From Paludibacter sp. (GTDB taxonomy: Bacteria; Bacteroidota; Bacteroidia; Bacteroidales; Paludibacteraceae), in contig JAFLKK010000002.1 in the NCBI GenBank assembly GCA_019163375.1, forward strand, positions 124,001 to 188,000: a stretch of 64,000 nucleotides of DNA, given 5' to 3'. Of the stretch, positions 42,157-52,784 are shown in pieces (the stretch's first letter is position 1; each line of letters opens with the position of its first letter). The notes beneath the pieces were generated by a model. It saw only the letters and a program-made list of their open reading frames with translations. It ran no database searches and was not told where the DNA came from. A program made the translations under genes and the position numbers.

Positions 42157-43320
42157 ATGGATACCATCCCAAAAAAACAAATAGCAATTTTAGGCTCTAC
42201 AGGTTCCATTGGCACACAAGCGTTGGAAGTGATAGCCGATAATGCATCCTTATTTGAAGTTTACGCGCTTACTGCCAATAATAATGTAGATTTACTGATA
42301 CAGCAAGCGCGTAAGTTTACGCCGGAAATGGTGGCTATTGGCAACGAAAAACATTACAATCAGCTTAAAGACGCACTTGCCGATTTGCCGATCAAGGTTT
42401 TTGCGGGTAATGATTCTATAGCTCAGGTGGCCGAGATGCAACCTATTGATATTGTTCTCACTGCCATGGTTGGTTATTCGGGCTTGAAACCCACAATGAA
42501 TGCCATCCGGGCTGGGAAAAAGATTGCGCTTGCCAATAAAGAAACGCTGGTAGTGGCGGGAGAGTTAATTTGTGAACTGGCAAATGAGAGTAAATCGGCC
42601 ATTCTGCCGGTTGATTCGGAACACTCAGCCATTTTTCAATGCCTGGCTGGCGAAGGAAATAACCCGATAGAAAAGTTAATCCTAACCGCATCGGGTGGTC
42701 CGTTTCGCACCAAATCGATGCGTGAACTGGAACATGTCACCAGTGCACAGGCCCTTAAGCATCCCAATTGGGAGATGGGTGCAAAAATAACCATCGACTC
42801 GGCTAGTTTAATGAATAAAGGCTTCGAAATTATTGAGGCTAAATGGCTTTTTGGCGTTACGCCCGATCAGATTGAAGTGGTGGTGCATCGGCAGTCCATT
42901 ATTCATTCCATGGTTCAATTTGCCGATAGTTCTATCAAAGCGCAACTGGGAATGCCGGACATGAAACTTCCTATTCAGTATGCATTTACATATCCCGATC
43001 GTTTGAAAACGAATTTCCCCCGTTTTGATTTTAATCTTTGTTCTCAGTTTACGTTCGAACAACCCGATTTAGAGCGTTTCCGAAACCTTGGATTTGCGTA
43101 TTATGCCATGGAGCGTGGTGGAAATATGCCTTGCATACTCAATGCTGCCAACGAAATAGTTGTGGCCGCATTTTTGAAAGACAAGATTGGCTTTTTACAG
43201 ATGAGCGATATTATCGAAACGGTAATGGCCAAGGCGGAATTTGTAGCTAAACCAACTTACGAGGATTATGTAAAAACGGATGAGTTGGTGCGAATTCTCA
43301 CAAGCGAGTTGATAAATTAG
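42157..43320 (+). CDS. dxr: 1-deoxy-D-xylulose 5-phosphate reductoisomerase
   Basis: 387 residues. NADPH motif GSTGSIG (13-19), ALANKETLVVAGE, the metal-binding PVDSEHSAIFQ, LTASGGPFR, HPNWEMGAKITIDSASLMNKGFEIIEA, and VVVHRQSIIHSMVQF are classical. Dxr makes 2-C-methylerythritol 4-phosphate in isoprenoid synthesis. Downstream rseP after about 211 bases; this neighbourhood is common in bacteria. Confidence 0.96.
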   Translation: MDTIPKKQIAILGSTGSIGTQALEVIADNASLFEVYALTANNNVDLLIQQARKFTPEMVAIGNEKHYNQLKDALADLPIKVFAGNDSIAQVAEMQPIDIVLTAMVGYSGLKPTMNAIRAGKKIALANKETLVVAGELICELANESKSAILPVDSEHSAIFQCLAGEGNNPIEKLILTASGGPFRTKSMRELEHVTSAQALKHPNWEMGAKITIDSASLMNKGFEIIEAKWLFGVTPDQIEVVVHRQSIIHSMVQFADSSIKAQLGMPDMKLPIQYAFTYPDRLKTNFPRFDFNLCSQFTFEQPDLERFRNLGFAYYAMERGGNMPCILNAANEIVVAAFLKDKIGFLQMSDIIETVMAKAEFVAKPTYEDYVKTDELVRILTSELIN

Positions 43321-43531
43321 CAACAGAAGTGGCTGCAATTTCTTGTTCAAAGTTGACTTCTAAAACGCATATACGAAACAAATACACGGAATTCAATGTT
43401 ATCGTACAGATCGTGACAACAATTAGTGGATAGTCAGCATCACTAGCTATTCGATGATGAAATACTACCGAAGCTAGACTTTAAAACGGTAAGAAAAAAT
43501 AAAAATTAAATAAATCACCCCAATATTTTCT

Positions 43532-45019
43532 ATGGAAGCATTCTTTATTAGAGCCTTACAGCTTATTCTCAGTCTTTCGATATTAGTTGTTCTTCACGAA
43601 TTTGGTCACTTTGCCTTTGCGCGGTTGTTCAAAGTTCGTGTCGAAAAATTTTATATGTTCTTTAATCCCACTTTTTCATTAGTACGTGCAAAAAAAATAA
43701 ACGGCAAATGGAACATTAAGTTTTTTGCAAAAAATGTATCTGCAACTGAGCGTCCGGTATTGGATGCTGACGGTGATGTAAAGATCGATGCAAAAGGGAA
43801 AACAATCATGGAGCAAATTCCCGTGGAGGAATTGCCCGAAGGTCATTGGCACAAATACCCCGAGAATACCGAGTGGGGAATTGGTTGGTTGCCTCTTGGC
43901 GGCTATTGTTCTATTGCCGGTATGGTCGACGAAACCAAGGATTTGTCGCAAATGGCTGCTGAACCCCAACCGTGGGAGTATCGCTCACGCTCGGTTTGGC
44001 AACGTCTACCCATTATTGTTGGTGGCGTGTTTGTGAATTTTATATTGGCCATGGTTATTTATTCGGCGGTACTGTATACCTGGGGCGAGGAGTATCTTCC
44101 GCTTCAAAACGCAAAATATGGTTTGCAATTTTCAAAAACATTACAGGAAAATGGTTTAAAAAATGGAGATAGAATAATCTCTATCGATGGGTTAGCTGTT
44201 GAAAAACAGTCTGATGTTATCGAAAAGATATTGATTGAAGGTAGCCAAAACATCAAGGTGGCAAGAGATAGTCAGCAGATAAACATCCAACTTCCTGCCG
44301 ATTTGACTCAAACTATTCTTCGTGCCGAGGAAAAAGAACTGGTTGCCATTCGTCAACCATTTGTTATTGCAGAACTTTCAAAGGGTATGGGTGCCGATGC
44401 TGCAAAGCTGCAGGCAGGCGATAGTATCGTGGGACTAAATGGTAAACAGTTGTCTATATTCCAGGATATTGCTAATGAACTTTCTGTGAATAAAGACAAA
44501 CAAATAAATATTGATTATGTGCGCAAAGGCGTATTGTTGCACTCATCTGTTAAGGTAGATGAAAATGGGAAATTGGGCGTTACCCCTAAACCCTATACCG
44601 ATTTTATGCAAACCAAACGCACCGAATACGGATTCCTAGCAGCTGTTCCAGCAGGTATTAACCTTGGTTGGGAAACCCTTACCAGCTATGTAAAGCAATT
44701 TAAAATTGTATTTACCAAGGAAGGTTCAAAGCAAATGGGCGGATTTGGAACCATCGGAAAATTGTTCCCGAAAGTTTGGGACTGGCACGTTTTCTGGATG
44801 TTAACGGCTTTTCTTTCTATCATCCTTGCTTTTATGAACTTATTGCCTATTCCGGCTTTGGATGGGGGCTATGTAATGTTTCTTCTTTATGAGATGATTA
44901 CCGGCAAAAAACCAAATGATAAGTTTCTGGAATATGCCCAAACAGCCGGCTTTTTCCTACTGATGGCATTGCTTATCTATGTGAATGGGAACGATATTTT
45001 TAAAGCAATTTTCAAATAA
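43532..45019 (+). CDS. rseP: RseP-like site-2 membrane protease (M50)
   Basis: 495 residues. HEFGH (22-26) is in the first membrane helix; a partner motif LLPIPALDGGY lies near the C-terminus. Two PDZ-like regions occupy about 190-345 (LKNGDRIISIDGL, LQAGDSIVGLNGK). It is longer than E. coli RseP by an insert after the HExxH helix (about 55-130, containing ATERPVLDADGDV). Cleaves membrane anti-sigma factors or signal-peptide remnants; no sigma/anti-sigma gene is nearby. Confidence 0.93.
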   Translation: MEAFFIRALQLILSLSILVVLHEFGHFAFARLFKVRVEKFYMFFNPTFSLVRAKKINGKWNIKFFAKNVSATERPVLDADGDVKIDAKGKTIMEQIPVEELPEGHWHKYPENTEWGIGWLPLGGYCSIAGMVDETKDLSQMAAEPQPWEYRSRSVWQRLPIIVGGVFVNFILAMVIYSAVLYTWGEEYLPLQNAKYGLQFSKTLQENGLKNGDRIISIDGLAVEKQSDVIEKILIEGSQNIKVARDSQQINIQLPADLTQTILRAEEKELVAIRQPFVIAELSKGMGADAAKLQAGDSIVGLNGKQLSIFQDIANELSVNKDKQINIDYVRKGVLLHSSVKVDENGKLGVTPKPYTDFMQTKRTEYGFLAAVPAGINLGWETLTSYVKQFKIVFTKEGSKQMGGFGTIGKLFPKVWDWHVFWMLTAFLSIILAFMNLLPIPALDGGYVMFLLYEMITGKKPNDKFLEYAQTAGFFLLMALLIYVNGNDIFKAIFK

Positions 45020-45029
45020 CTTCAAAAGT

Positions 45030-45386
45030 ATGCGTCCAATTGCAATTTGCTACCCCAAATGCGGAACATGCCAAAAGGCTGAAAAATGGCTAAAGGCAAA
45101 CGATATTGAATATACGTATCGTCCCATAAAAGAGGAGAATCCAACGGCTGATGAACTGAAAAGTTGGCTGAAACAAAGTGGTTTGCCCATTGCTAAATTC
45201 TTCAACACCAGCGGACTGCTTTACAAAGAACAGAATATGCAAGATAAGGTAAAACTGCTTTCAGAATCTGAACTGATTGATGTTTTGGCTTCTAACGGGA
45301 TGATGGTGAAACGACCCATTTTGCTTGCCGGAGATAAAGTGTTGGTGGGGTTTAAAGAAGAGGAATGGCAACAACTTTTTAAATAG
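45030..45386 (+). CDS. ArsC/Spx-family thioredoxin-fold protein
   Basis: 118 residues from MRPIAICYPKCGTCQ. The CGTC near the start, the R at FNTSGLLYKE (GLLY), and the C-terminal MMVKRPILLAGDKVLVGFKEEEW are ArsC/Spx/MgsR features. Arsenate reductase-like proteins of this kind are often of unknown function. The start is 11 bases after the rseP stop, so co-transcription is likely; the frame start at 44985 would overlap rseP. Confidence 0.88.
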   Translation: MRPIAICYPKCGTCQKAEKWLKANDIEYTYRPIKEENPTADELKSWLKQSGLPIAKFFNTSGLLYKEQNMQDKVKLLSESELIDVLASNGMMVKRPILLAGDKVLVGFKEEEWQQLFK

Positions 45387-45398
45387 TTATACGGTCGG

Positions 45399-46406
45399 TT
45401 ATCGGCTCGTACAATTTCTACACATTTCGAATTGCTTCCGGTTTTGAAGGATTTTTCCTCTGAATCCGGAAGCTTTTTTGTTGTGCCAGTTGCTAATGAA
45501 TGAGTCTTCACTGATATTCCCAAACGAAAATTCCGACAATTTGTCAAAACAGCAGGGTAAAATGTTTCCATTAGAATTCACCACTGCTCCGTTCCACAAT
45601 CTCCAACAATGATTGGGCTGTTTCGCTTTTAGTTGATAGCTACCTTGCTTGTTTTGCTCATATCGCGAGTATTTTTTAGTTGTAGGCATGAGTTTGTGTC
45701 CATGCTCGAAATCGTAGAGCTGAGCGGTCTTAAAAGTCAATCGGTCTGCCCCCAATGACTTTGTTAGTTGCTTCATTTCCTTCATTTGGTGTTCATTTGT
45801 TTTGAGTACCAAAAACTGAACTTCTACCAAAGGAGTAACCGACTTTAATTCCTTTTTTAAAGCCACCACATGCCTTATTCCATTTAATGCTTTTTCCAGT
45901 TTTCCTCCTACACGGTACGTTTCGTACGTTTCTTGTGTACTTCCATCCACCGATATAATCAACTTGTCAAGCCCCGAGAGTACCAGCTCTCTCGCTCTGC
46001 TATGGGTTAAAAACTGAGCATTAGTCGACGTAGAGGTAAATAATCTAGCCCGATGCGCATAGTTTACCATATCAAATAGATGCGAATTAAGTAAAGGTTC
46101 GCCTTGAAAGTAAAAAATAATGTGAATCAGCTTCGGTGAAAGTTCGTCTACAAGTTTCTGATAACGTTCGTTGTCAAAAAAAATATGTGCAGGCGAATGA
46201 TTGCTTTTATTTCCAACCGGGCATTCCGGACAATGTAAATTGCAAAAATTTACTGGCTCTACCGAAATGAAATAGGGGGATGTCTGAATATAACCCCTTA
46301 TACCTGATAATGATAGGATGTACGACAATTGGAGTTTAGAGTAGTTTGTAAGCCTCCTGAATGTGAAATATTTGAGCGATGAGAATAAATGTGTGAATAT
46401 AAACAC
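45399..46406 (-). CDS. Radical SAM/SPASM enzyme
   Basis: 335 residues, GTG start at 46406. The radical SAM cluster CNLHCPEC is near residue 54-61, followed by YFQGEPLL, ISVDGSTQETYETYR and a long loop. Near the C-terminus, GNILPCCFDKLSEFSFGN and FEMCRNC give SPASM-type auxiliary cluster cysteines. Substrate unknown; these enzymes often modify peptides or sugars. Convergent with the ArsC-like gene, 12 bases apart. Confidence 0.85.
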   Translation of the reverse strand: MFIFTHLFSSLKYFTFRRLTNYSKLQLSYILSLSGIRGYIQTSPYFISVEPVNFCNLHCPECPVGNKSNHSPAHIFFDNERYQKLVDELSPKLIHIIFYFQGEPLLNSHLFDMVNYAHRARLFTSTSTNAQFLTHSRARELVLSGLDKLIISVDGSTQETYETYRVGGKLEKALNGIRHVVALKKELKSVTPLVEVQFLVLKTNEHQMKEMKQLTKSLGADRLTFKTAQLYDFEHGHKLMPTTKKYSRYEQNKQGSYQLKAKQPNHCWRLWNGAVVNSNGNILPCCFDKLSEFSFGNISEDSFISNWHNKKASGFRGKILQNRKQFEMCRNCTSR

Positions 46407-46513
46407 TGTAAAAAATTAATAAGCGATTTAATGAAGAAAGTTATTTTTATGAATAATACACAAAAAAATGTCAAACACAATTACAAAGTAAGCAATAATT
46501 AAGGTATAGTTAG

Positions 46514-46521
46514 TATATTTG
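46514..46521 (+). promoter_or_regulatory. Putative -7 box of the OmpA/TPR gene
   Basis: TATATTTG; leads to a leader of about 135 nt before 46664. Confidence 0.45.
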
Positions 46522-46663
46522 TGACAAAATAAAATATAATAAAATCATAAAAAATGAGTTACTATATTTTCTTCTAATTGATATAATAAAAATCAGAGAA
46601 TTTTGTTCTTTATAAATAGAAAATTCAAATATTATTCAAATAATTCACTTCACACAAATTTTT

Positions 46664-48367
46664 ATGAGAAAGCAATTGTTTTTCGTGTTTTCAATGGTTC
46701 TGGCCTTAGTTTTTAGTTCTTGTAGCAAGGATTTGACAGCTTTAGACCCAAGTTTATTTAAATGCAACCCAAATCCGCTAGAGGTTAAGGGTGGTAAAGT
46801 TGATGCTACCATTACCGGTACATTCCCAGTAAAGTATTTCAACAAAAAAGCTACTGTTACAGTAACTCCGGTTTTGAAATTTAATGGTAAAGAAGTGAAA
46901 AGCACTTCTGCAACTTTCCAGGGCGAAAAAGTAGTTGGCAACGATCAAACTATTTCTTACAAAGCAGGTGGTACGTATACTATCAAAGCTTCGTTCAATT
47001 ATGTTCCTGAAATGGCTAATTCAGAGTTGTTTCTGGAATTTAGCGTTTCAACTAAAAAGAAAACGTATGCTATTCCTAGCGTAAAAGTTGCCGATGGTGT
47101 TATTGCAACATCACAATTGGTTTCTACAAGCGCAAAAGAAAATGCTCCGGTTATTATCGCTGATAAATTCCAACGCATTATTCAGGAAAAACAAGAAGCA
47201 GATATCTTATTCTTAATCCAAAAATCTGATCTTCGCAAGAGCGAAACCAAATCGGCTGATATTGCTGAATTGACTAAAAAGATCAAAGAAGTAAAAGAAT
47301 CTCAAAACAAACAAGTTTCTGGTTTGGAAATCTCGGGTTATGCTTCTCCTGATGGTGGTATGGATTTGAATACCAATCTTGCTGAAAAACGTCAAAAAAA
47401 CACAGTTGATTTTTATAACAAAGAGTTGAAGAAAATCAAAACAAGTGTTACTATTGATTCTAAATTTACTGCTGAAGACTGGGCTGGTTTCCAAACTTTG
47501 ATGGAAAACTCAAATATTCAAGACAAACAAGTTATCTTGCGCGTGTTGACTATGTATACCGATCCGGAACAACGCGAACGTGAAATTAAAAATCTTTCTG
47601 TAGCCTTCAAAAGCATTTCTACTGAAATCTTACCTCAATTACGTCGTTCAAAAATGAAATTGACTGTTGATGTAACTGGAAAATCAGATGTTGAATTGAC
47701 TCAATTAGCTAAAGAAGATGCTTCTAAATTATCTGTTGAAGAATTACTTTTTGCTGCAACTTTGACAAATAACTTGTCTGAAAAGGCTGCTATCTATCAA
47801 AAAGTAACAGAACTTTATCCAAGTGATGTTCGTGGTTTCAATAATTTAGGTGCTGTTCAATTCCAACAAGGCGATGTAGCTAATGCTTCTCGTAACTTAG
47901 CAAAAGCATTGGAAATTGACCCAACTTCGGCTGATGCTAACTACAATGCAGGTTTAGCTACTATGGCTTCGGGCGATTTATCAAAAGCTGAAGTATTGTT
48001 CGGTAAAGCTGCCGGAACAAGCGCTAACGTAGGTCAGGCTTTAGGAGCAATCTATACAACTAAGGGTGACTATGCAAAAGCAAAAACGTATTTCGCTCAA
48101 GCACCATCAAACAATGCTGCTTTACTTCAAATTTTGAATGCTGATTATAGTGCTGCTACTAAAACATTGGCTGCTGTAGCTCAACCAGACGCTATGACAG
48201 CGTATTTAGGTGCTATCGTTGGTGCTCGTACTAACGACCGCGAAGTAGTTTATAGCAACTTGAAGAGCGCTGTTAAACAAGATAGTTCTTTAGCTTTGAA
48301 AGCTGCAAAAGATCTTGAGTTCTCTAAATTTGTAACTGATGCTACTTTCCTTTCAATTGTAAAATAA
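46664..48367 (+). CDS. OmpA-like/TPR lipoprotein
   Basis: 567 residues. A lipoprotein signal ends at Cys20 (MVLALVFSSC). After a beta-rich region (about 25-140) there is an OmpA-like segment (VSGLEISGYASPDGGMDLNTNLAEKR) and then TPR units (NNLGAVQFQQGDVANASRNLAKALEIDP, ANYNAGLATMASGDLSKAEVLFGKAA). It likely links outer membrane and peptidoglycan. Codon use is rich in A/T-ending codons, like a highly expressed gene. Monocistronic; terminator at 48390-48431. Confidence 0.85.
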   Translation: MRKQLFFVFSMVLALVFSSCSKDLTALDPSLFKCNPNPLEVKGGKVDATITGTFPVKYFNKKATVTVTPVLKFNGKEVKSTSATFQGEKVVGNDQTISYKAGGTYTIKASFNYVPEMANSELFLEFSVSTKKKTYAIPSVKVADGVIATSQLVSTSAKENAPVIIADKFQRIIQEKQEADILFLIQKSDLRKSETKSADIAELTKKIKEVKESQNKQVSGLEISGYASPDGGMDLNTNLAEKRQKNTVDFYNKELKKIKTSVTIDSKFTAEDWAGFQTLMENSNIQDKQVILRVLTMYTDPEQREREIKNLSVAFKSISTEILPQLRRSKMKLTVDVTGKSDVELTQLAKEDASKLSVEELLFAATLTNNLSEKAAIYQKVTELYPSDVRGFNNLGAVQFQQGDVANASRNLAKALEIDPTSADANYNAGLATMASGDLSKAEVLFGKAAGTSANVGQALGAIYTTKGDYAKAKTYFAQAPSNNAALLQILNADYSAATKTLAAVAQPDAMTAYLGAIVGARTNDREVVYSNLKSAVKQDSSLALKAAKDLEFSKFVTDATFLSIVK

Positions 48368-48389
48368 TAAGGAAGTAACTTTAATATTG

Positions 48390-48431
48390 AAAATCCGATG
48401 TGCAATTTTTGCACATCGGATTTTTTTTTTC
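48390..48431 (+). terminator. Rho-independent terminator
   Basis: AAATCCGATGTGCAA (48391-48405) pairs with TTGCACATCGGATTT, followed by ten T. Textbook structure. Confidence 0.9.
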
Positions 48432-48645
48432 AATTTAGTGACTGACTTTTCCTGCTCTAATATGGCAAATTGTCATGTATTCTCCCGTTTGACATATTTG
48501 GCTAACATTTTGTATATAGAACTTTCTCGAATTTATACTGCTACTCGATACTGAAATGCTGATTTTTTATCTTTTCTCGGGCAGTTTTAAAGAAAATTAG
48601 TTGATATTCTACTCAACAACATTTTCATTTTCGGGCATTTAACTG

Positions 48646-48653
48646 TATCTTTG
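48646..48653 (+). promoter_or_regulatory. Putative -7 box of the rsfS-ftsH operon
   Basis: TATCTTTG, about 39 bases before the rsfS ATG at 48692. Confidence 0.55.
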
Positions 48654-48691
48654 CAAGAATTTCAAAAAAATAAAATAATCAGAACAATAGA

Positions 48692-49051
48692 ATGAAGGAA
48701 AACGAATTAATAGTAGCCAAGATTGTTGAAGGAATACAAGAACGTAAAGGAAAAAATATAGTGGTGGTAAACTTGAATAAATTACAGGAAGCGCCATGCA
48801 GTTATTTTGTGATTTGTGAGGGGGATTCGAATGTACACGTTAATGCTGTAGCCAATTCGATTAAAGACTGGGTGCGTGATGAAATAAAAGTGAAACCTTA
48901 TGCAACAGATGGTTTCGAAAATTGCGAATGGATAGCAATGGATTACGGACAAATTATTGTACACGTTTTTCAACGTCATACACGTGCATTTTACGATATA
49001 GAACATTTGTGGGCTGATGCTGATCTGAAAAGAATAGAGGACGTTCTTTAA
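48692..49051 (+). CDS. rsfS: Ribosomal silencing factor RsfS
   Basis: 119 residues with the RsfS signature: CSYFVICEGDSNVHVNAVANSI, CEWIAMDYGQIIVHVFQRHTRAFYDIEHLWADA. RsfS binds L14 of the 50S subunit and prevents subunit joining in starvation. First gene of a run with ftsH, LUD, cdsA and an acyltransferase. Confidence 0.95.
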   Translation: MKENELIVAKIVEGIQERKGKNIVVVNLNKLQEAPCSYFVICEGDSNVHVNAVANSIKDWVRDEIKVKPYATDGFENCEWIAMDYGQIIVHVFQRHTRAFYDIEHLWADADLKRIEDVL

Positions 49052-49147
49052 ATTGTATTTTTGAATTAAAATAGCAAATTTCAAAACAAGATTGTGTATT
49101 TTTTGTTCTAGGTAATTAATCAACAAAATAACGATAGGAATAAAAAG

Positions 49148-51160
49148 ATGGAAAATAAAACACCAAACCCCGTAAAACCGAATAGTAAAATGCCGAAATT
49201 TAATATTTCGTGGATTTATGGAATTATCATTTCTGTTTTACTCGGTATGTTTTTGTTTAGCGATAATACGCCGACAAAAGAAGTAAATTACACTTCTTTT
49301 AGAGACTATGTGAAAAGAGGGTATCTGGAAAAGATTGATGTCTATTCTTCTAAGGGTATTTTGGAAGCTCAGGTGTTGAAGGATTCTATGAAATACGTTT
49401 TCGGCAAAGATGTGAAGGCATACGAAAAAGATCGAATGTTTACCGTTAGAGTGCCTGCTGAACAATTTGCTAGAGATAATCAATCAGCCGAAGAAAAATA
49501 TGGAATCAAAAGTAATGTAGCATATAAAGAAGGCCGGGATTATTACGATATTCTGTGGGGATTGTTTCCTATTCTATTGCTTATTTTGTTTTTCGTGTTT
49601 ATGAATCGTCGTATGTCGGGCATGGGCGGTGGAGCAGGTGGCGGCGGAATTTTTAATGTAGGAAAGTCCAAAGCGCAACTTTTCGACAAAGGCGATACAA
49701 CGAATAAAATTACATTTAAAGATGTAGCCGGTTTGGCTGAAGCGAAACAGGAAATTGAAGAGATCGTAGCGTTTTTGAAGAATCCTTCGAAATACACAGA
49801 ATTGGGTGGAAAAATACCGAAAGGTGCATTGCTTGTTGGCCCTCCGGGAACGGGAAAGACATTACTTGCAAAGGCGGTAGCCGGCGAAGCTGATGTTCCT
49901 TTCTTTTCTATGTCGGGTTCTGATTTTGTGGAAATGTTTGTTGGGGTAGGTGCTTCACGTGTTCGTGATTTATTCCGTCAGGCAAAAGAAAAATCGCCTT
50001 GTATTATTTTTATTGATGAAATAGATGCAGTTGGTCGTGCCCGTGGTAAAAATGCCAATATGGGAAGCAACGATGAGCGTGAAAATACATTGAATCAATT
50101 ATTGACAGAAATGGATGGTTTCGGAACAAACAGTGGAGTCATTATTTTGGCTGCTACCAACCGTGCCGATATTCTGGATAAAGCGTTACTCCGTGCCGGT
50201 CGTTTCGATCGTCAGATTCATGTGGATTTACCGGATGTTCATGAACGAAAAGAAATCTTCAATGTTCACCTTCGTCCTATTAAGATTAATGAAACGGTAG
50301 ACGTGAACTTTTTATCCCGTCAAACTCCCGGTTTTTCGGGTGCAGATATTGCTAATGTGTGTAACGAGGCAGCACTTATTGCGGCTCGTAAAAATAAAAC
50401 CTTTGTCGAAAAGCAGGATTTTCTGGATGCTGTCGATCGTATCGTTGGTGGTTTGGAAAAGAAAACCAAAATTACTACCGTTGCCGAGAAAAAATCGATT
50501 GCATATCATGAAGCTGGTCATGCTACTATTAGTTGGATGACTGAGCATGCTAATCCATTGGTTAAAGTAACTATTGTTCCCCGCGGTGAAGCGCTTGGTG
50601 CTGCCTGGTATTTGCCAGAAGAGCGACAACTGACCAATCGTGAACATATGCTTGACGAAATGTGCTCTACCTTGGGTGGGCGTGCTGCCGAAGAAGTGTT
50701 CTTGCATCAAATGTCAACAGGAGCAATCAATGATTTGGAACGTGTAACGAAGCGTGCATACGCCATGGTTGCTTATTTCGGTATGAGTGAGCAATTGGCT
50801 AATATGAGTTATTACGATTCGTCGGGCAATTCTGATTATGGATTTACAAAACCATATAGCGAAAAGACCGCTGAGCTGATTGACTCGGAAGCAAAAAATA
50901 TTGTAGCTGTGGCATACGAACGGGCTAAACAAATTTTGAACGACAATGCGGCAGGTCATAATGCGTTGGCCGAATTGCTTATTGAAAAAGAAGTAATTTT
51001 CGCCGAAGATTTGGAGAAAATTTTTGGAAAACGTCCATGGACTTCGCGCAATGATGAATTGATGGCCCAAAATGGTGCAGCAATTGAAGAAGGTCTTGCT
51101 GAAATCATTGAATCTATCGAAATTCCGGAAAATACATCAGACGAAAATACAGAAAAATAA
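49148..51160 (+). CDS. ftsH: ATP-dependent membrane zinc metalloprotease FtsH
   Basis: 670 residues. Membrane helices at about 22-37 and 138-153, a glycine-rich linker (MGGGAGGGG), Walker A GPPGTGKT (231-238), Walker [10 protein letters not shown] (286-293), second-region-of-homology [10 protein letters not shown], and the zinc site HEAGH (454-458). Degrades misassembled membrane proteins. The C-terminus is acidic. Eight bases before the LUD gene start. Confidence 0.97.
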   Translation: MENKTPNPVKPNSKMPKFNISWIYGIIISVLLGMFLFSDNTPTKEVNYTSFRDYVKRGYLEKIDVYSSKGILEAQVLKDSMKYVFGKDVKAYEKDRMFTVRVPAEQFARDNQSAEEKYGIKSNVAYKEGRDYYDILWGLFPILLLILFFVFMNRRMSGMGGGAGGGGIFNVGKSKAQLFDKGDTTNKITFKDVAGLAEAKQEIEEIVAFLKNPSKYTELGGKIPKGALLVGPPGTGKTLLAKAVAGEADVPFFSMSGSDFVEMFVGVGASRVRDLFRQAKEKSPCIIFIDEIDAVGRARGKNANMGSNDERENTLNQLLTEMDGFGTNSGVIILAATNRADILDKALLRAGRFDRQIHVDLPDVHERKEIFNVHLRPIKINETVDVNFLSRQTPGFSGADIANVCNEAALIAARKNKTFVEKQDFLDAVDRIVGGLEKKTKITTVAEKKSIAYHEAGHATISWMTEHANPLVKVTIVPRGEALGAAWYLPEERQLTNREHMLDEMCSTLGGRAAEEVFLHQMSTGAINDLERVTKRAYAMVAYFGMSEQLANMSYYDSSGNSDYGFTKPYSEKTAELIDSEAKNIVAVAYERAKQILNDNAAGHNALAELLIEKEVIFAEDLEKIFGKRPWTSRNDELMAQNGAAIEEGLAEIIESIEIPENTSDENTEK

Positions 51161-51167
51161 ATATACT

Positions 51168-51806
51168 GTGCAGAATAATTCTTCTCGTCAGGAAATACTC
51201 GAACGAATAGCAGCCGCCGGTACAAGGCGGCTGGCTTTTGTTGATAGTGCTCCAGTCGATGCTGAATCTGTTTACAAGCCTATTCTTCCTGATGATATTA
51301 CTTGTTTTATGAATGAGCTTGAGGCTATAAATGGTGTATGTGTGTTATGTGACGACGAAGCCGATTTGTATGCGAAATTAAAATCTTTTGTTGCTAATAA
51401 AGAGTTGCCCTACCTTTTTTGTCGGGATACTCACATTGCCCAACAATTAGAGCTGAACAAAATACCATTCTCTTTTGATGAAGCTCATTTTGACGCCATG
51501 CAGGCCGGTATCACCGGTTGCGAATTTTTGGTGGCGCGCACAGGTAGCGTGTTGGTTTCGTCGGCATCGCAGTCCGGGCGCCAATTAAATGTGTTTCCAC
51601 CTGTACATATCGTGTTGGCGCATGTGTCACAACTCGTTAGTTATCTCGATGAGGCACTTGTTGCTGTGCAACAAAAGTACGGCGATCATCTTCCTTCTAT
51701 TGTTTCCACCATTACAGGTCCAAGTCGAACAGCCGATATTGAAAAAACATTGGTACTCGGCGCCCACGGACCAAAAGAATTTATTGTTTTTCTTTCCAAA
51801 ATGTAA
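51168..51806 (+). CDS. LUD-domain (LutC/YkgG-like) protein
   Basis: 212 residues from a GTG at 51168 (VQNNSSRQEILERI), which begins 7 bases after the ftsH stop; the ATG at 51072 would overlap ftsH by about 90 bases. The LUD fold is shown by AGITGCEFLVARTGSVLVSSAS and SIVSTITGPSRTADIEKTLVLGAHGPKEFIVFL. LutC-type proteins act in lactate oxidation complexes, but no lutA/lutB is adjacent, so the role here is open. Confidence 0.9.
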   Translation: MQNNSSRQEILERIAAAGTRRLAFVDSAPVDAESVYKPILPDDITCFMNELEAINGVCVLCDDEADLYAKLKSFVANKELPYLFCRDTHIAQQLELNKIPFSFDEAHFDAMQAGITGCEFLVARTGSVLVSSASQSGRQLNVFPPVHIVLAHVSQLVSYLDEALVAVQQKYGDHLPSIVSTITGPSRTADIEKTLVLGAHGPKEFIVFLSKM

Positions 51807-51903
51807 AGTTTTCTTATCTTTGTGGGCTGTTCTGATTTCTCGGACAGCCATCAATCTCCGATATTAATTGTCAACTGTTGATTATACCCTTATTGAAATA
51901 CGT

Positions 51904-52713
51904 ATGAATAACTTTGTAATGCGAACGCTTAGTGGAATATTATTTGTCACGCTAATTGTTGGTTCCATTTTGCTTAATCACTTTACTTTTGCTGCTGTTT
52001 TTGCGTTGATAAGTGGTTTGGCTGTACTTGAATTTCATAAGCTTACTAATTCGGACCGCGTGAGCGTAAATTTAGGAGTAGGCTTATTTGGGGCATTATT
52101 ACTCTTTCTCAGTTCTTTTTTGCATGCTTCAGAAATCCTCCCCGGAGTCGGCTACTCAATTTATGGTTTTTATATCGTAATTGTGTTGGTTTCAGAGCTA
52201 TATCGCAAAAAGACCAATCCACTACATAATTGGGCTTACTTTATTATGGGGCAAGTGTTTATAGCGCTGCCATTTTCATTGTTGCCATTTATAGCTTATA
52301 TCTCTGGTTATCAACCATTGGTGCTGCTGGCAGTGTTTGTAACTATCTGGGTGAATGATACTGGGGCTTATCTGTTTGGAGTTACTTTGGGTAAGCATCG
52401 CTTGTTCGAACGTATTTCGCCTAAAAAATCGTGGGAAGGTTTCTTTGGTGGTGCTGTGGTTGCTTTGCTCTCGGGTTATGTTTTTTCGCTGCTTATCCCG
52501 GAAATTAGTTTGATTCAATGGTTTATGTTTTCTGAAATAATTGTCGTTTTTGGAACCTATGGCGATTTGATTGAATCACTGCTGAAGCGCACAGTGAATG
52601 TAAAGGATTCGGGTACAATTATTCCCGGACATGGTGGTATTCTCGATCGATTTGATAGTATGTTGTTGGCTGCACCGGTCATTTTTATTTATTTGAATTT
52701 TTTATTTAAATAG
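51904..52713 (+). CDS. cdsA: Phosphatidate cytidylyltransferase
   Basis: 269 residues from MNNFVMRTL. Several membrane helices and the CdsA signature ISPKKSWEGFFGGAVV, with GDLIESLLKR and VKDSGTIIPGHGGILDRFDS, are present. It makes CDP-diacylglycerol for phospholipid synthesis. The frame's upstream TTG at 51868 lacks family support. The next gene is a likely acyltransferase, so the two fit a lipid-synthesis pair. Confidence 0.95.
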   Translation: MNNFVMRTLSGILFVTLIVGSILLNHFTFAAVFALISGLAVLEFHKLTNSDRVSVNLGVGLFGALLLFLSSFLHASEILPGVGYSIYGFYIVIVLVSELYRKKTNPLHNWAYFIMGQVFIALPFSLLPFIAYISGYQPLVLLAVFVTIWVNDTGAYLFGVTLGKHRLFERISPKKSWEGFFGGAVVALLSGYVFSLLIPEISLIQWFMFSEIIVVFGTYGDLIESLLKRTVNVKDSGTIIPGHGGILDRFDSMLLAAPVIFIYLNFLFK

Positions 52714-52784
52714 AAAGTGACTTTTTGAGTCATTCGCATATTTTTTATTGTATAACCAACCAATTGATAGAAAAAGATAGTAGT